Source: Citrobacter portucalensis
GTDB taxonomy: Bacteria > Pseudomonadota > Gammaproteobacteria > Enterobacterales > Enterobacteriaceae
Length of the DNA stretch: 64,000 nt
NCBI RefSeq assembly: GCF_002042885.1
Contig: NZ_MVFY01000003.1
Coordinates: 310,001 to 374,000 of the forward strand
Direction: 5' to 3'
Part shown: positions 47,142 through 58,074 of the stretch, piece by piece
Numbering within the stretch: position 1 is the stretch's first letter
How the letters are laid out: each line of letters begins with the position of its first letter
The notes under the pieces: generated by a model
Database searches by the model: none
What the model was told of the DNA's origin: nothing
What the model saw: the letters and a program-made list of their open reading frames with translations, nothing else
Made by a program: the position numbers and the translations under genes

Positions 47142-47217
47142 AAAAAACCCCGCCGGAGCGAGGTTTTTTTCAGTGCTGTGCGGTTGGTAGCCGCCGAACA
47201 CACTGTGTTATGTCAAC
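47142..47217 (-). ncRNA. istR: IstR-1 antitoxin RNA
   Basis: The 76-nt RNA begins GTTGACATAACACAGTGTG, the antisense segment, contains a hairpin around GCGG...CCGC (47176-47196), and ends in stem CCTCGC-TCCG-GCGGGG plus T6. The terminator pairs fully (one G-U) only in the minus orientation. It blocks ribosome standby on tisAB mRNA. The longer IstR-2 would start further upstream. Confidence 0.88.
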
Positions 47218-47312
47218 GAAAAAAGTATACGCGTTCTGCGAAGAACACGCAATTTCGGCACGAATTTTGATGGTTTTGAGTATGGAACATGAATAGCGTA
47301 ACGTCCATAAAA

Positions 47313-47344
47313 TACTGTTAATTTATACAGTGTTTATCTATAAT
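47313..47344 (+). promoter_or_regulatory. LexA box and promoter of tisAB
   Basis: CTGTTAATTTATACAG (47315-47330) is a perfect CTGT-N8-ACAG LexA box. A TATAAT -10 follows at 47339-47344, so LexA would cover the -35 region and repress until DNA damage. The mRNA would start near 47351. Confidence 0.9.
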
Positions 47345-47447
47345 GTCTCGGTACGCAATGTGTTATGCGGGGGCCGCATCGTAAACCGGCGCATCAAAGT
47401 CCTGGCTGAAACGGGTGGTGCCGTCAGCGCCTTAACCCCCGTGTGAG

Positions 47448-47466
47448 CACACTGTGTTATGTCAAC
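47448..47466 (+). promoter_or_regulatory. IstR-1 pairing site in the tisAB mRNA leader
   Basis: CACACTGTGTTATGTCAAC is identical to 47199-47217, the template of the IstR-1 5' end. It gives 19 uninterrupted base pairs between RNA and leader, about 69 nt before the tisB start, the known standby-site position. Confidence 0.9.
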
Positions 47467-47534
47467 AAAGGTGCTGGCAACAGGCAGCGGCGAGGTACGT
47501 CAGCACCGTGCTCCTTGTACCAAAAGGAGAGCGT

Positions 47535-47624
47535 ATGAGCCTCGTGGATATCGCTATTCTTATCCTCAAACTCATTGTTGCAGCACTGCAACTACTTGAT
47601 GCCGTTCTGAAATACGTTAAGTAA
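47535..47624 (+). CDS. tisB: TisB, SOS-induced membrane toxin peptide
   Basis: The 29-residue amphipathic helix starts MSLVDIAILILKLIV and ends LLDAVLKYVK. It differs from E. coli TisB by very few residues and keeps the polar strip (Asp, Lys, Gln, Asp, Lys). TisB inserts in the inner membrane, lowers proton-motive force and favours persister cells. AAGGAG precedes the ATG by 6-7 bases. Confidence 0.96.
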   Translation: MSLVDIAILILKLIVAALQLLDAVLKYVK

Positions 47625-47644
47625 TTCGGATTCAAGGCGCACCT

Positions 47645-47676
47645 AAGGGGGGCGGGTAACACTCCGCTCCCCTTTC
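47645..47676 (+). terminator. tisAB terminator
   Basis: AAGGGG-GGCGG pairs with CCGCT-CCCCTT over a TAACACT loop, followed by TTCACC. It lies 21 bp after tisB. Confidence 0.7.
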
Positions 47677-47747
47677 ACCTTCTCCCTGGTGCTTGTGTCG
47701 CGCCAATATGTTACGTTTTTATGACATTCTCAGGGAAGAATTCCACC

Positions 47748-48581
47748 ATGACGCTTTCTGTTTTCTGCATTTTGCTGTTCGCCGCGCTGCTGCATGCCAG
47801 CTGGAATGCCATTGTTAAAGCTGGAAACGATAAATTGTACTCAGCGATCGGTGTCAGCGGTTCTGCCGCAATTATGGCATTGATTTTCTTACCCTTTGCG
47901 CCGCAACCTTCCGCCGCCAGCCTGCCTTTTTTAGCCGTCTCAACTGCGTTGCAAATTGTATATACCGTCCTGGTCGCCAAAACCTATCAGGTTTCGGATA
48001 TGAGCCAGACCTATCCGTTAATGCGCGGCACAGCACCGCTGCTGGTCGCAATTATCAGCGTCCTGTTTCTTGGCGATAGCCTCTCTGTGCTAGCCTGGGT
48101 GGGGATTGCCACGATCTGTCTGGCGATCCTCGGCATGGCGTTTAACGGACGCAGCAGCTCGCAACGCGGGATCGTGCTGGCGCTCATTAACGCCTGCTTT
48201 ATCGCCGGATATACGCTGGTTGATGGCACCGGCGTACGTTTATCAGAAACTGCGCTGGGTTATACGCTGTGGACCTTCTTTCTGAACGGCTCCTGCCTGC
48301 TGGGCTGGGCGATGATTGCCCGACGCCGGGAAGCGTCGCGCTATCTGGTACAGCAGTGGAAGAAAGGTATTCTTGGCGGGATTGGCACAATGGGTTCTTA
48401 CGGTCTGGCGCTGTGGGCCATGACTCAGGCTCCGTTGGCGGTAGTCGCTGCGCTGCGTGAAACTTCCATCCTGTTTGGCGCGCTGCTCGCGTGGCTGCTA
48501 CTGAAAGAGAAGGTTGCCGGAATACGTCTTGTTGCGGCTGGAGGCATTGCCATAGGTGCAGTTTTGCTACGCTTATCATGA
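47748..48581 (+). CDS. EamA-family (DMT) transporter
   Basis: The 277-residue protein has ten hydrophobic helices with EamA features: LHASWNAIVKAGNDK near the N-terminus, MSQTYPLMRGTAPLLVAI and APLAVVAALRETSILFGALL in the second repeat. It resembles phosphonate-associated or RhaT-like permeases; the substrate is unknown. ATG 47748 follows AGGGAAG; an ATG nine codons upstream lacks a ribosome site. It is inserted between tisB and emrD compared with E. coli K-12. Confidence 0.85.
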   Translation: MTLSVFCILLFAALLHASWNAIVKAGNDKLYSAIGVSGSAAIMALIFLPFAPQPSAASLPFLAVSTALQIVYTVLVAKTYQVSDMSQTYPLMRGTAPLLVAIISVLFLGDSLSVLAWVGIATICLAILGMAFNGRSSSQRGIVLALINACFIAGYTLVDGTGVRLSETALGYTLWTFFLNGSCLLGWAMIARRREASRYLVQQWKKGILGGIGTMGSYGLALWAMTQAPLAVVAALRETSILFGALLAWLLLKEKVAGIRLVAAGGIAIGAVLLRLS

Positions 48582-48772
48582 CCTCTGTAAACCCGATGCA
48601 ATCCGGCAACATTTGTTGCCGCTTTTTGTTTACATTTCCTGCCGTTCATCGTTTAAACATTCCAGCCCACTATCTGGCCTTCTTTTTCTGTTGTGGTAGA
48701 TTCCACGCGCATTTACGGGAAAGTGCAGCACCTTATTCTTATTTTTTCACTTTTTGAAAAGTAATCAGCGAA

Positions 48773-49957
48773 ATGAAAAGGCATAGAAGCGTCAATTTGT
48801 TGTTGATGTTGGTATTACTGGTGGCGGTAGGTCAGATGGCGCAAACCATTTATATCCCCGCGATTGCTGATATGGCGCGTGAACTGAACGTTCGCGAAGG
48901 GGCGGTGCAAAGCGTAATGGCCGCCTATCTGTTGACCTACGGCCTGTCACAACTGATTTACGGCCCACTTTCCGATCGCGTTGGCCGCCGCCCGGTGATC
49001 CTCGCCGGGATGTCCATTTTTATGCTGGCTACGCTGGTCGCCATAACCACCCACAGCCTGACGGTATTGATTATCGCCAGCGCAATACAGGGGATGGGAA
49101 CGGGCGTCGGCGGTGTGATGGCGCGAACGTTACCGCGCGATTTGTATGAAGGCACGCAGTTACGCCACGCTAATAGCCTGTTAAACATGGGGATTCTGGT
49201 CAGCCCACTGCTGGCACCATTGATTGGCGGTATGCTGGATACTCTGTGGAACTGGCGTGCCTGTTACATCTTCCTGCTGGTGCTGTGCGCAGGCGTCACG
49301 TTTAGCATGGCGCGCTGGATGCCGGAAACGCGCCCCGCAGGTGCGCCGCGTCCACGGCTTATCGCCAGCTACAAAACGCTGTTTGGCAACAGCTCTTTCA
49401 CCTGTTACGTGCTGATGCTGATCGGCGGCCTGGCGGGCGTTGCGGTCTTCGAAGCCTGTTCCGGGGTGTTGTTAGGCGCGCGTCTCGGCTTAAGCAGCAT
49501 GGTGGTCAGTATCCTGTTTATTCTGCCCATTCCGGCGGCGTTTTTTGGTGCCTGGTTCGCCGGTCGCCCGAATAAGCGTTTCTCGACGCTAATGTGGCAG
49601 TCAGTTATCTGCTGTCTGGTCGCCGGTTTGATGATGTGGATCCCTGGTCTGTTCGACGTGATGAACGTCTGGACGCTGCTGGTTCCCGCCGCACTGTTTT
49701 TCTTCGGCGCCGGGATGCTGTTTCCGCTGGCAACCAGCGGCGCAATGGAGCCTTTCCCGTTCCTGGCCGGTACTGCTGGTGCGCTGGTTGGTGGATTACA
49801 GAACATTGGTTCCGGCGTGCTGGCGTGGTTCTCTGCCATGCTGCCGCAGACCGGGCAAGCCAGTCTGGGCCTGCTGATGACCCTTATGGGGCTGTTGATT
49901 TTTGTTTGCTGGCTTCCGCTGGCGTCACGCGTGTCGCATCAGGGACAGGCGGTTTAA
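48773..49957 (+). CDS. emrD: EmrD, MFS multidrug efflux pump
   Basis: The 394-residue, 12-helix proton antiporter matches E. coli EmrD: MKRHRSVNLLLMLVLLVAVG, PAIADMARELNVREGAVQSV and motif A in GPLSDRVGRRPV. It exports uncouplers and amphipathic drugs. Its last 74 bp overlap, tail to tail, the end of the GH5-like gene on the minus strand. Confidence 0.95.
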   Translation: MKRHRSVNLLLMLVLLVAVGQMAQTIYIPAIADMARELNVREGAVQSVMAAYLLTYGLSQLIYGPLSDRVGRRPVILAGMSIFMLATLVAITTHSLTVLIIASAIQGMGTGVGGVMARTLPRDLYEGTQLRHANSLLNMGILVSPLLAPLIGGMLDTLWNWRACYIFLLVLCAGVTFSMARWMPETRPAGAPRPRLIASYKTLFGNSSFTCYVLMLIGGLAGVAVFEACSGVLLGARLGLSSMVVSILFILPIPAAFFGAWFAGRPNKRFSTLMWQSVICCLVAGLMMWIPGLFDVMNVWTLLVPAALFFFGAGMLFPLATSGAMEPFPFLAGTAGALVGGLQNIGSGVLAWFSAMLPQTGQASLGLLMTLMGLLIFVCWLPLASRVSHQGQAV

Positions 49958-50945
49958 GCGTATGAAGGCCCGGCTTCTCGCCGGGCTTTTCACACTCAGG
50001 GGCAATCATGGTATTCAACAACGGCTCCAGCGCCGGTCTCCATGCCCCTTCCTCACCATCATAGAACTGCGTATCCGCATTGATAGCATAGGGAATTTTC
50101 GCTTTCTTCAGCTCGCAAGCCATAAAGCGGGCAAACGCCATTTGCGAGGCAGAAGACGCGTTCCTGATGGTTTCTCCCGGCGACCAGCCTCCTACCCAAC
50201 TAACATGACCGGTTTTCTGCTGCCAGTGAATGGCAGTATTGATACGGGCGCGAATGGCGGCCTTTTCTGCCGCTGTCCCTGAGGTCCACGGGTATTTACC
50301 GTTATTTTTCAGCGGCCCCCACGGGAAAATATGCCATTGGGCCAGCACGGTATTCTGACTTTGCGGCGGCAATTTTAGGTTGGGCAAATCTTCCGGAGCG
50401 GCATGCAGTTTCGGCGCGATAAATATCATTCGCTGTGGATCGATGGCATGGATGGTACGGATGGTTTTGTCATACACCCTATTGAGCGACGCCTGATTAT
50501 GGTTGAGCTTATCGGCAGGTTCATAAATCAGGTCGAAACCCAGCAACGGCGAACTTTGACCAAAGTAATGCGCCACTGCCACCCACCAGTTAACCACCTC
50601 TTTTTCGTTACTGGCACTGGGGTCTTTTTTATACTCGTCAGCCTGATAGGCGATTATCGGGATCACGCCATACTGCTCGCAGGCTTCCACCAGCTTGCGC
50701 AGATGAATGAGCCGCGCCTCCGTAGGCTCACCCGCCACGCGAATGCGCACGTGGGTCAACCCTTTCGCCTTATAATCCCTCACCACCAGCGGATCGAATT
50801 CACGGATGCCCCGATCGGTACGCGCCCAATCTACGTCCATCCCAACCCCAAGCTGCTGCACATACTGCGCCGCCGTCAACGCAGGTTGCGCGGCACACAC
50901 GGTGGCGCTGGCCAACAGTAAAAGGGAAACAATCGGCTTTAACAC
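49884..50945 (-). CDS. Secreted glycoside hydrolase family 5-like protein
   Basis: The 353-residue protein has a signal peptide (LKPIVSLLLLASATVCA) and a TIM-barrel with GH5 cellulase traits: GVGMDVDWARTDRGIREFDP, LTHVRIRVAGEP, GFDLIYEPADKLN (Glu of YEP as acid/base) and a later WVGGWSPGE. The substrate is unknown. GTG 50945 is chosen because AAGGA lies 5 bases upstream and the signal peptide then starts normally. The last about 38 residues, with EKPGEKPG, are antisense to the emrD terminator and emrD 3' end, so the tail looks like a read-through extension. Confidence 0.75.
   Translation of the reverse strand: MLKPIVSLLLLASATVCAAQPALTAAQYVQQLGVGMDVDWARTDRGIREFDPLVVRDYKAKGLTHVRIRVAGEPTEARLIHLRKLVEACEQYGVIPIIAYQADEYKKDPSASNEKEVVNWWVAVAHYFGQSSPLLGFDLIYEPADKLNHNQASLNRVYDKTIRTIHAIDPQRMIFIAPKLHAAPEDLPNLKLPPQSQNTVLAQWHIFPWGPLKNNGKYPWTSGTAAEKAAIRARINTAIHWQQKTGHVSWVGGWSPGETIRNASSASQMAFARFMACELKKAKIPYAINADTQFYDGEEGAWRPALEPLLNTMIAPECEKPGEKPGLHTLKPPVPDATRVTPAEASKQKSTAP
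49968..49990 (+). terminator. emrD terminator
   Basis: GCCCGGC (49968-49974) pairs with GCCGGGC (49980-49986) over TTCTC, followed by TTTT. It lies inside the coding sequence of the opposite GH5-like gene. Confidence 0.9.
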
Positions 50946-51044
50946 GGTCGTCCTTACGCAAATCATCAGGAGTGATATCACGTATTTAGCACGCTTTTTC
51001 ACTTTCCGTGTAGAGCGAAAGCGTAAAAAATATTCGCAACCCGC

Positions 51045-51971
51045 TTATTTAACCTGCTCCTGCAGCCAGCCAATAAACGCCTCGATTTTCGGCCACTGCC
51101 TGCCGGGCAGCGTGGTGATGTAGTAATGCTGATGACATTTCAGTGCCATATCGCCAAAAGGCGCAATCAATTCTCCGCTGTCGAGGCGTTTTTGCACCAG
51201 CCGTTTTCGGCCCATCGCCACGCCGATATGGTTCATTGCCGCAATTACTGCTAAATCAGAACGATCAAAACCAATCCCCGACGATGTCGGCAAATTCGCC
51301 GCAAAATTCTGCGCCCAACTGTGCCACTCATCGGTCCCGGAATCGTTACTCCACGCCTGTCTGTCGTGCAGCAACGTACAGTGCGGCAAATTCACCAGCG
51401 AACCGGTAAGGTCATGGCGGCGGGCGTAGTCCGGGCTGCACACCGGCAGGATCTCTTCATCCATCAGGAAGTGATGCGTGAGTTGCGCGGAGGGTGCATC
51501 GTCAAAATAGATGGCGAGATCGATACCCGCACGCTGTAGATTGACGTTGTCGTTCCCGGTCAACATGGTTAGCGAAATTGACGGGTAGCGACGGGTAAAG
51601 TCGCCGAGCGCCGGAACCAGCCAGCACTGGGCGATAGAAGGCCGTGAGTAGACGGTGAGCGTCCCCGAGAGCTCCTGATTCTTAATATCAAGAATCTCCT
51701 GGTTGAGCGTGTCCAGTGACGACTTCAGCGCCCAAAATACCCGTTTGCCCTCATGAGTGAGTTCCACTTTGCGATGAGAACGAACAAATAATTGGATGCC
51801 AAGCTCATCTTCAAGCTGATTTATGCGATGGCTGACGGCGCTGGGGCTCAATGACAGCTCGTCTGCCGCCAGCGCAAACGACTGATGCCGGGCCGCCACT
51901 TCAAAAGTATACAGCTTTGACAGCTGCCAGCCGTTGAGCAGCCGGTTTCTGACTTCGCGTAGGGGATCCAT
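51045..51971 (-). CDS. dsdC: DsdC, LysR-type activator of D-serine use
   Basis: The 308-residue regulator starts MDPLREVRNRLLNGWQLSKL and has the helix-turn-helix ELSLSPSAVSHRINQLEDEL, as in E. coli DsdC. With D-serine it activates dsdXA. AGGAGG five bases before ATG 51971 decides the start. It is divergent from dsdX. Confidence 0.95.
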   Translation of the reverse strand: MDPLREVRNRLLNGWQLSKLYTFEVAARHQSFALAADELSLSPSAVSHRINQLEDELGIQLFVRSHRKVELTHEGKRVFWALKSSLDTLNQEILDIKNQELSGTLTVYSRPSIAQCWLVPALGDFTRRYPSISLTMLTGNDNVNLQRAGIDLAIYFDDAPSAQLTHHFLMDEEILPVCSPDYARRHDLTGSLVNLPHCTLLHDRQAWSNDSGTDEWHSWAQNFAANLPTSSGIGFDRSDLAVIAAMNHIGVAMGRKRLVQKRLDSGELIAPFGDMALKCHQHYYITTLPGRQWPKIEAFIGWLQEQVK

Positions 51972-52200
51972 TCTCACCTCCTTTCCTTCTGATTCATGCG
52001 CTGGAGTGTAAAAAAGTTCGCTGCAAAAATCAGCTCAAAGGTGAACCAGAGTGAACCATATCGCATAAACAAAGCACAATTAGACATAAATCACGCATTT
52101 GATGCAATCTGGCTCATGTGAATGGGGATTTATATCGTTTGTCAGACCATGCCTTATTTTTGTCCAATAACCCTATATTAATCACAGGGCAAGGTGAGTT
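51972..52200. promoter_or_regulatory. dsdC-dsdX divergent control region
   Basis: The 229-bp gap contains a tandem GTGAACCA at 52041-52048 and 52051-52058, ten bases apart, a helical-turn spacing that suits a regulator array. It should hold DsdC and CRP sites, not individually assignable. Confidence 0.5.
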
Positions 52201-53538
52201 ATGCACTCTCAAATCTGGGTTGTGAGCACGCTGCTGATAAGCATCGTGTTAATCGTTTTGACCATCGTGAAGTTCAAATTCCACCCGTTTCTGGCGCTAC
52301 TGTTAGCCAGCTTCTTCGTGGGTACGATGATGGGCATGGGGCCGTTGGATATGGTCAATGCCATTGAGAGTGGCATCGGCGGTACGCTGGGCTTCCTCGC
52401 CGCGGTTATCGGCCTTGGGACCATTCTGGGCAAAATGATGGAAGTGTCCGGCGCAGCCGAACGCATTGGCCTGACGCTGCAGCGCTGCCGCTGGCTATCC
52501 GCCGACGTCATTATGGTTCTGGTTGGACTGATTTGCGGGATCACGCTGTTTGTTGAAGTCGGCGTGGTGCTGTTGATTCCACTGGCCTTTTCAATTGCCA
52601 AGAAAACCAATACTTCATTACTGAAGCTGGCGATTCCGCTGTGTACGGCGCTGATGGCGGTGCACTGCGTGGTACCACCGCATCCGGCTGCCCTGTTCGT
52701 GGCGAACAAGCTGGGCGCAGACATTGGCACCGTGATTGTCTACGGCTTACTGGTCGGCTTGATGGCCTCGCTGATAGGCGGTCCTCTGTACCTGAAATTC
52801 CTGGGTAACCGTCTGCCGTTTAAACCGGTTCCGGCTGAGTTTTCTGACCTTAAAGTGCGTGACGAAAGTACGCTGCCGTCGCTGGGTGCTACGCTGTTTA
52901 CCGTTCTGCTGCCGATTGGCCTGATGCTGGTAAAAACCGTCGCTGAGCTGAACATGGCGAAAGGCAGCACGGTATATACGCTGCTGGAGTTTATTGGTAA
53001 CCCGATCACCGCGATGTTTATTGCCGTTTTCGTTGCCTATTACATTCTCGGCCTGCGTCAGCACATCGGTATGGGTACGTTGCTGACCCACACTGAAAAC
53101 GGTTTTGGCTCCATAGCTAACATTCTGTTGATTATCGGCGCAGGCGGCGCATTCAACGCTATCCTCAAGAGCAGTGGGCTGGCGGATACTCTTGCGCTGA
53201 TCCTCTCGAACATGCATATGCACCCGATTCTGCTGGCGTGGCTGGTGGCGTTAATCCTGCATGCTGCGGTGGGTTCCGCCACGGTGGCAATGATGGGCGC
53301 CACGGCAATCGTTGCACCGATGCTGCCGCTCTATCCCAACGTCAGCCCGGAGATCATCGCCATTGCTATCGGTTCCGGCGCTATTGGCTGCACGATCGTT
53401 ACCGATTCCCTCTTCTGGCTGGTGAAGCAATACTGCGGTGCCACCCTGAATGAAACGTTTAAATACTATACGACCGCGACATTTATCGCGTCCGTGATTG
53501 CACTGGCTTGCACATTCCTGCTTTCCTTTATTATCTAA
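52201..53538 (+). CDS. dsdX: DsdX, D-serine/gluconate-family permease
   Basis: The 445-residue transporter is of the GntP family, with 12-14 helices: [40 protein letters not shown] and [20 protein letters not shown]. It imports D-serine for DsdA. AAGGTGAGTT precedes the ATG. Confidence 0.95.
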   Translation: MHSQIWVVSTLLISIVLIVLTIVKFKFHPFLALLLASFFVGTMMGMGPLDMVNAIESGIGGTLGFLAAVIGLGTILGKMMEVSGAAERIGLTLQRCRWLSADVIMVLVGLICGITLFVEVGVVLLIPLAFSIAKKTNTSLLKLAIPLCTALMAVHCVVPPHPAALFVANKLGADIGTVIVYGLLVGLMASLIGGPLYLKFLGNRLPFKPVPAEFSDLKVRDESTLPSLGATLFTVLLPIGLMLVKTVAELNMAKGSTVYTLLEFIGNPITAMFIAVFVAYYILGLRQHIGMGTLLTHTENGFGSIANILLIIGAGGAFNAILKSSGLADTLALILSNMHMHPILLAWLVALILHAAVGSATVAMMGATAIVAPMLPLYPNVSPEIIAIAIGSGAIGCTIVTDSLFWLVKQYCGATLNETFKYYTTATFIASVIALACTFLLSFII

Positions 53539-53555
53539 GCGCAAAGAGACTGACT

Positions 53556-54878
53556 ATGGAAAACATTCAAACACTTATCGCCCAGTATCCTTTAGTGGAA
53601 GATCTGGTTGCTCTCAAGGAGACAACCTGGTTTAACCCTGGCACCACCTCTCTTGCGGAAGGTTTACCGTATGTTGGCCTGACTGAACACGATGTTCAGG
53701 ATGCTCACGCCCGTCTGACGCGCTTTGCGCCGTACCTGGCAAAGGCATTCCCGGAAACCGCGGCCACCGGCGGCATTATTGAATCTGAGCTGGCCGCGAT
53801 TCCGGCCATGCAAAAGCGGCTGGAGAAAGAGTACGGGCAGCGCATCAATGGCGAAATTCTGCTGAAGAAAGACAGTCACCTGCCAATTTCTGGCTCGATT
53901 AAAGCCCGTGGTGGCATTTATGAAGTACTGACCCACGCGGAAAAACTGGCGCTGGAAGCCGGTCTGCTGACCACACAAGACGATTACAGCGTTCTGCTTT
54001 CGCCCGAATTCAAACAGTTCTTTAGCCAGTACAGCATCGCAGTAGGCTCCACCGGTAATCTCGGCATGTCGATTGGCATTATGAGCGCCCGTATCGGCTT
54101 TAAGGTGACGGTGCATATGTCGGCCGACGCCCGCGCATGGAAAAAAGCCAAACTGCGCAGTCACGGTGTGACGGTCGTGGAGTATGAAGAAGATTACGGC
54201 GTGGCGGTTGAACAGGGCCGTAAGGCGGCGGAGTCCGATCCAAACTGCTTCTTTATCGATGATGAAAATTCCCGCACGCTGTTTTTAGGCTATGCGGTGG
54301 CCGGACAGCGCTTAAAGGCGCAGTTTGCCCAGCAGGGGCGCGTGGTGGATGCAGACCATCCACTGTTTGTTTACCTACCATGCGGCGTCGGCGGTGGCCC
54401 TGGCGGCGTGGCGTTTGGCCTGAAGCTGGCGTTTGGCGATAACGTGCACTGCTTCTTCGCAGAACCAACCCATTCACCGTGCATGCTGCTGGGGATTTAT
54501 ACCGGACTGCACGATACGATTTCCGTGCAGGATATTGGCATCGACAACCTGACGGCGGCTGATGGGCTGGCTGTCGGCCGTGCGTCTGGCTTTGTTGGCC
54601 GGGCAATGGAACGTCTGCTCGACGGTCTGTACACTCTGGACGATCAGACGATGTACGATATGCTGGGCTGGCTGGCGCAGGAAGAAGGTATTCGCCTCGA
54701 ACCGTCAGCGCTGGCAGGGATGGCCGGTCCGCAACACGTTTGCGCCTCTGCTGACTATCAGCACATGCACGGCTTCAGCGCGGATCAGCTCAATAACGCC
54801 ACCCACCTGGTGTGGGCGACCGGCGGTGGAATGGTCCCGGAAGATGAAATGGCGCAGTATCTGGCCAAAGGACGTTAA
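53556..54878 (+). CDS. dsdA: DsdA, D-serine ammonia-lyase
   Basis: The 440-residue fold-type II PLP enzyme turns D-serine into pyruvate and ammonia. The cofactor lysine is in SGSIKARGG (Lys116), and the glycine-rich phosphate loop is [15 protein letters not shown] (about 283-297). Start ATG 53556 gives the E. coli N-terminus; it is 17 bp after dsdX. Confidence 0.96.
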   Translation: MENIQTLIAQYPLVEDLVALKETTWFNPGTTSLAEGLPYVGLTEHDVQDAHARLTRFAPYLAKAFPETAATGGIIESELAAIPAMQKRLEKEYGQRINGEILLKKDSHLPISGSIKARGGIYEVLTHAEKLALEAGLLTTQDDYSVLLSPEFKQFFSQYSIAVGSTGNLGMSIGIMSARIGFKVTVHMSADARAWKKAKLRSHGVTVVEYEEDYGVAVEQGRKAAESDPNCFFIDDENSRTLFLGYAVAGQRLKAQFAQQGRVVDADHPLFVYLPCGVGGGPGGVAFGLKLAFGDNVHCFFAEPTHSPCMLLGIYTGLHDTISVQDIGIDNLTAADGLAVGRASGFVGRAMERLLDGLYTLDDQTMYDMLGWLAQEEGIRLEPSALAGMAGPQHVCASADYQHMHGFSADQLNNATHLVWATGGGMVPEDEMAQYLAKGR

Positions 54879-54890
54879 ATACAGCTGAGC

Positions 54891-55421
54891 TTAACGCAGC
54901 ATCGCCATCAGCTCCATCGGTGAGCGATGCTGCTTAAGCAGGTCACGCATCACGCGCATATGCGGCGCGGTATGGCTGAAGAAAGCCTGATAGCCTGCAC
55001 ACAGCACGCCCTTTCCATTTTCCTCGCAGTACGCAGGACAATCACCGTGGTAATATTGAAACAATGAGCATGTCTGGCAACGCGTATTCATTGATGACAT
55101 GGTCTGTCGTTCAATCTGTGCCGTCAGACCACACCACTGGCGAAGCGTTTTATCGAAAAGCTGGATAGATATCTGATTAATATCTTCACGTACCCAGATA
55201 TCAAATATCGTAATTAAAAATCGGCCCCATGCCTCAGACGTAACCGATTCGTCTGTCAGATGACCTGAACCATCGTGCTTAACCAGCGGAATAAATTGTA
55301 CCAGGCGAACATTTCCTTGTTGCAAACCACGGTACACTTCAACCGGTTGTAAACACTTCTGATGGTCAATCACCACGTTTAAAACATCATCACTAACATC
55401 CATGTTCTCACATCCTGTCAT
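54891..55421 (-). CDS. yidF: YidF, remnant of an anaerobic sulfatase-maturating enzyme
   Basis: The 176-residue protein aligns with the C-terminal half of AslB-type anaerobic sulfatase maturases: VLNVVIDHQKCLQPVEVYRG, VRLVQFIPLVKHD, and the SPASM-like cysteine motif C-x2-C-x8-C-x3-C in TRCQTCSLF...GDCPAYCEE, then LCAGYQAFFSHTAPHM. The radical-SAM CxxxCxxC domain is absent, so it cannot be a complete maturase. It may bind an Fe-S cluster or act as regulator. Its start overlaps the yidG stop (ATGA), and it ends the yidHGF operon. Confidence 0.8.
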   Translation of the reverse strand: MTGCENMDVSDDVLNVVIDHQKCLQPVEVYRGLQQGNVRLVQFIPLVKHDGSGHLTDESVTSEAWGRFLITIFDIWVREDINQISIQLFDKTLRQWCGLTAQIERQTMSSMNTRCQTCSLFQYYHGDCPAYCEENGKGVLCAGYQAFFSHTAPHMRVMRDLLKQHRSPMELMAMLR

Positions 55422-55780
55422 GCAAAATTCCCGATAAATACGATAAGTTGGCGAACATGCGTTACAGCAAACAGCATTGCGAGGGATAACACCGCGAGGG
55501 AGATCATAAATTTGTCACGCACCGCGCGAGATTCAGAAAAATCGCTATGACTCACATCCATCAGATTACGGCTGCGGGTGTAGTGCCAGAGGATAATCGC
55601 CACTATCGCCAGCACAACTACCGATATCCAGAACAACACTCCCGCCTGGTGCCAGTTGTGCTTAATCGCCAGCGCCATTAACGCGCCATAGCCCAACAAC
55701 GTGCGAAACCAGGCCAGTGAAGTCCGCTCCGGTTGTAACCCCGGGTCAGCGATGCGTCGGGATTTGCGGCTATCCGGCAT
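55418..55780 (-). CDS. yidG: YidG, DUF202 inner-membrane protein
   Basis: The 120-residue protein has three membrane helices and the DUF202 block QPERTSLAWFRTLLGYGALM. It matches E. coli YidG. The start lies inside the end of yidH (11-bp overlap), so the two are coupled. Function is unknown. Confidence 0.93.
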   Translation of the reverse strand: MPDSRKSRRIADPGLQPERTSLAWFRTLLGYGALMALAIKHNWHQAGVLFWISVVVLAIVAIILWHYTRSRNLMDVSHSDFSESRAVRDKFMISLAVLSLAMLFAVTHVRQLIVFIGNFA

Positions 55781-56117
55781 ACAGCACCAGCGTCATGACA
55801 ATCACCGCCACAATAGTCAGCATGACGCTGATAATCAGCAGGCTGTGGGTGTAGGGCAAGTCCTCTTTCAGTCGCATCGCCTTTTCGTTACGTAGCCAGC
55901 GCAGGTAGCCGTAGATCGCCAGACCGCCGGCAAACAGACACAGCAACAAGGCAAGCGCCTCACGGATGACCGGCGTGGCAAAATCCGGGGCCAGTTGATC
56001 AAGGCCAACCCCCGCCGCCAGAAATCCGAGCGCGGTGCGGATCCACGCCAGAAAAGTACGCTCATTTGCCAGCGAGAAGCGATAATCCGGTGCTTCTCCA
56101 AGGCGAGAAATCTTCAT
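55770..56117 (-). CDS. yidH: YidH, DUF202 inner-membrane protein
   Basis: The 115-residue protein has three membrane helices and the DUF202 signature LANERTFLAWIRTALGFLAA. It matches E. coli YidH and probably pairs with YidG. GGAGCTGTC precedes the ATG. Confidence 0.93.
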   Translation of the reverse strand: MKISRLGEAPDYRFSLANERTFLAWIRTALGFLAAGVGLDQLAPDFATPVIREALALLLCLFAGGLAIYGYLRWLRNEKAMRLKEDLPYTHSLLIISVMLTIVAVIVMTLVLYAG

Positions 56118-56240
56118 GACAGCTCCTTAAATATTGTTGTCTGGTCGTTATACCGGAACAGTTAAGGAGTATGAACCTGATTCTCAAACGAGAGGGCGAG
56201 TCGGGTGATGAGACAATGGGAAAGAGAGAGGGTGTTTGTA

Positions 56241-56296
56241 ATGCCGGATGGAGAGTTGCGTTTTATCCGGCCTACAGGAGATGCAGGCCGGATAAG
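56241..56296. repeat. REP elements at the yidE 3' side
   Basis: ATGCCGGATGGAG with TTATCCGGCCTAC, followed by a half unit GCAGGCCGGATAAG, lie directly after yidE. Confidence 0.8.
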
Positions 56297-56302
56297 TCAG
56301 TT

Positions 56303-58003
<1,701 letters not shown>

Positions 58004-58074
58004 TTATGACTGAAGCGTTCAGGCATGAATGCAGAGTGGCGCACATTATCATGCTACAAGGCGCTCTGGAGCGC

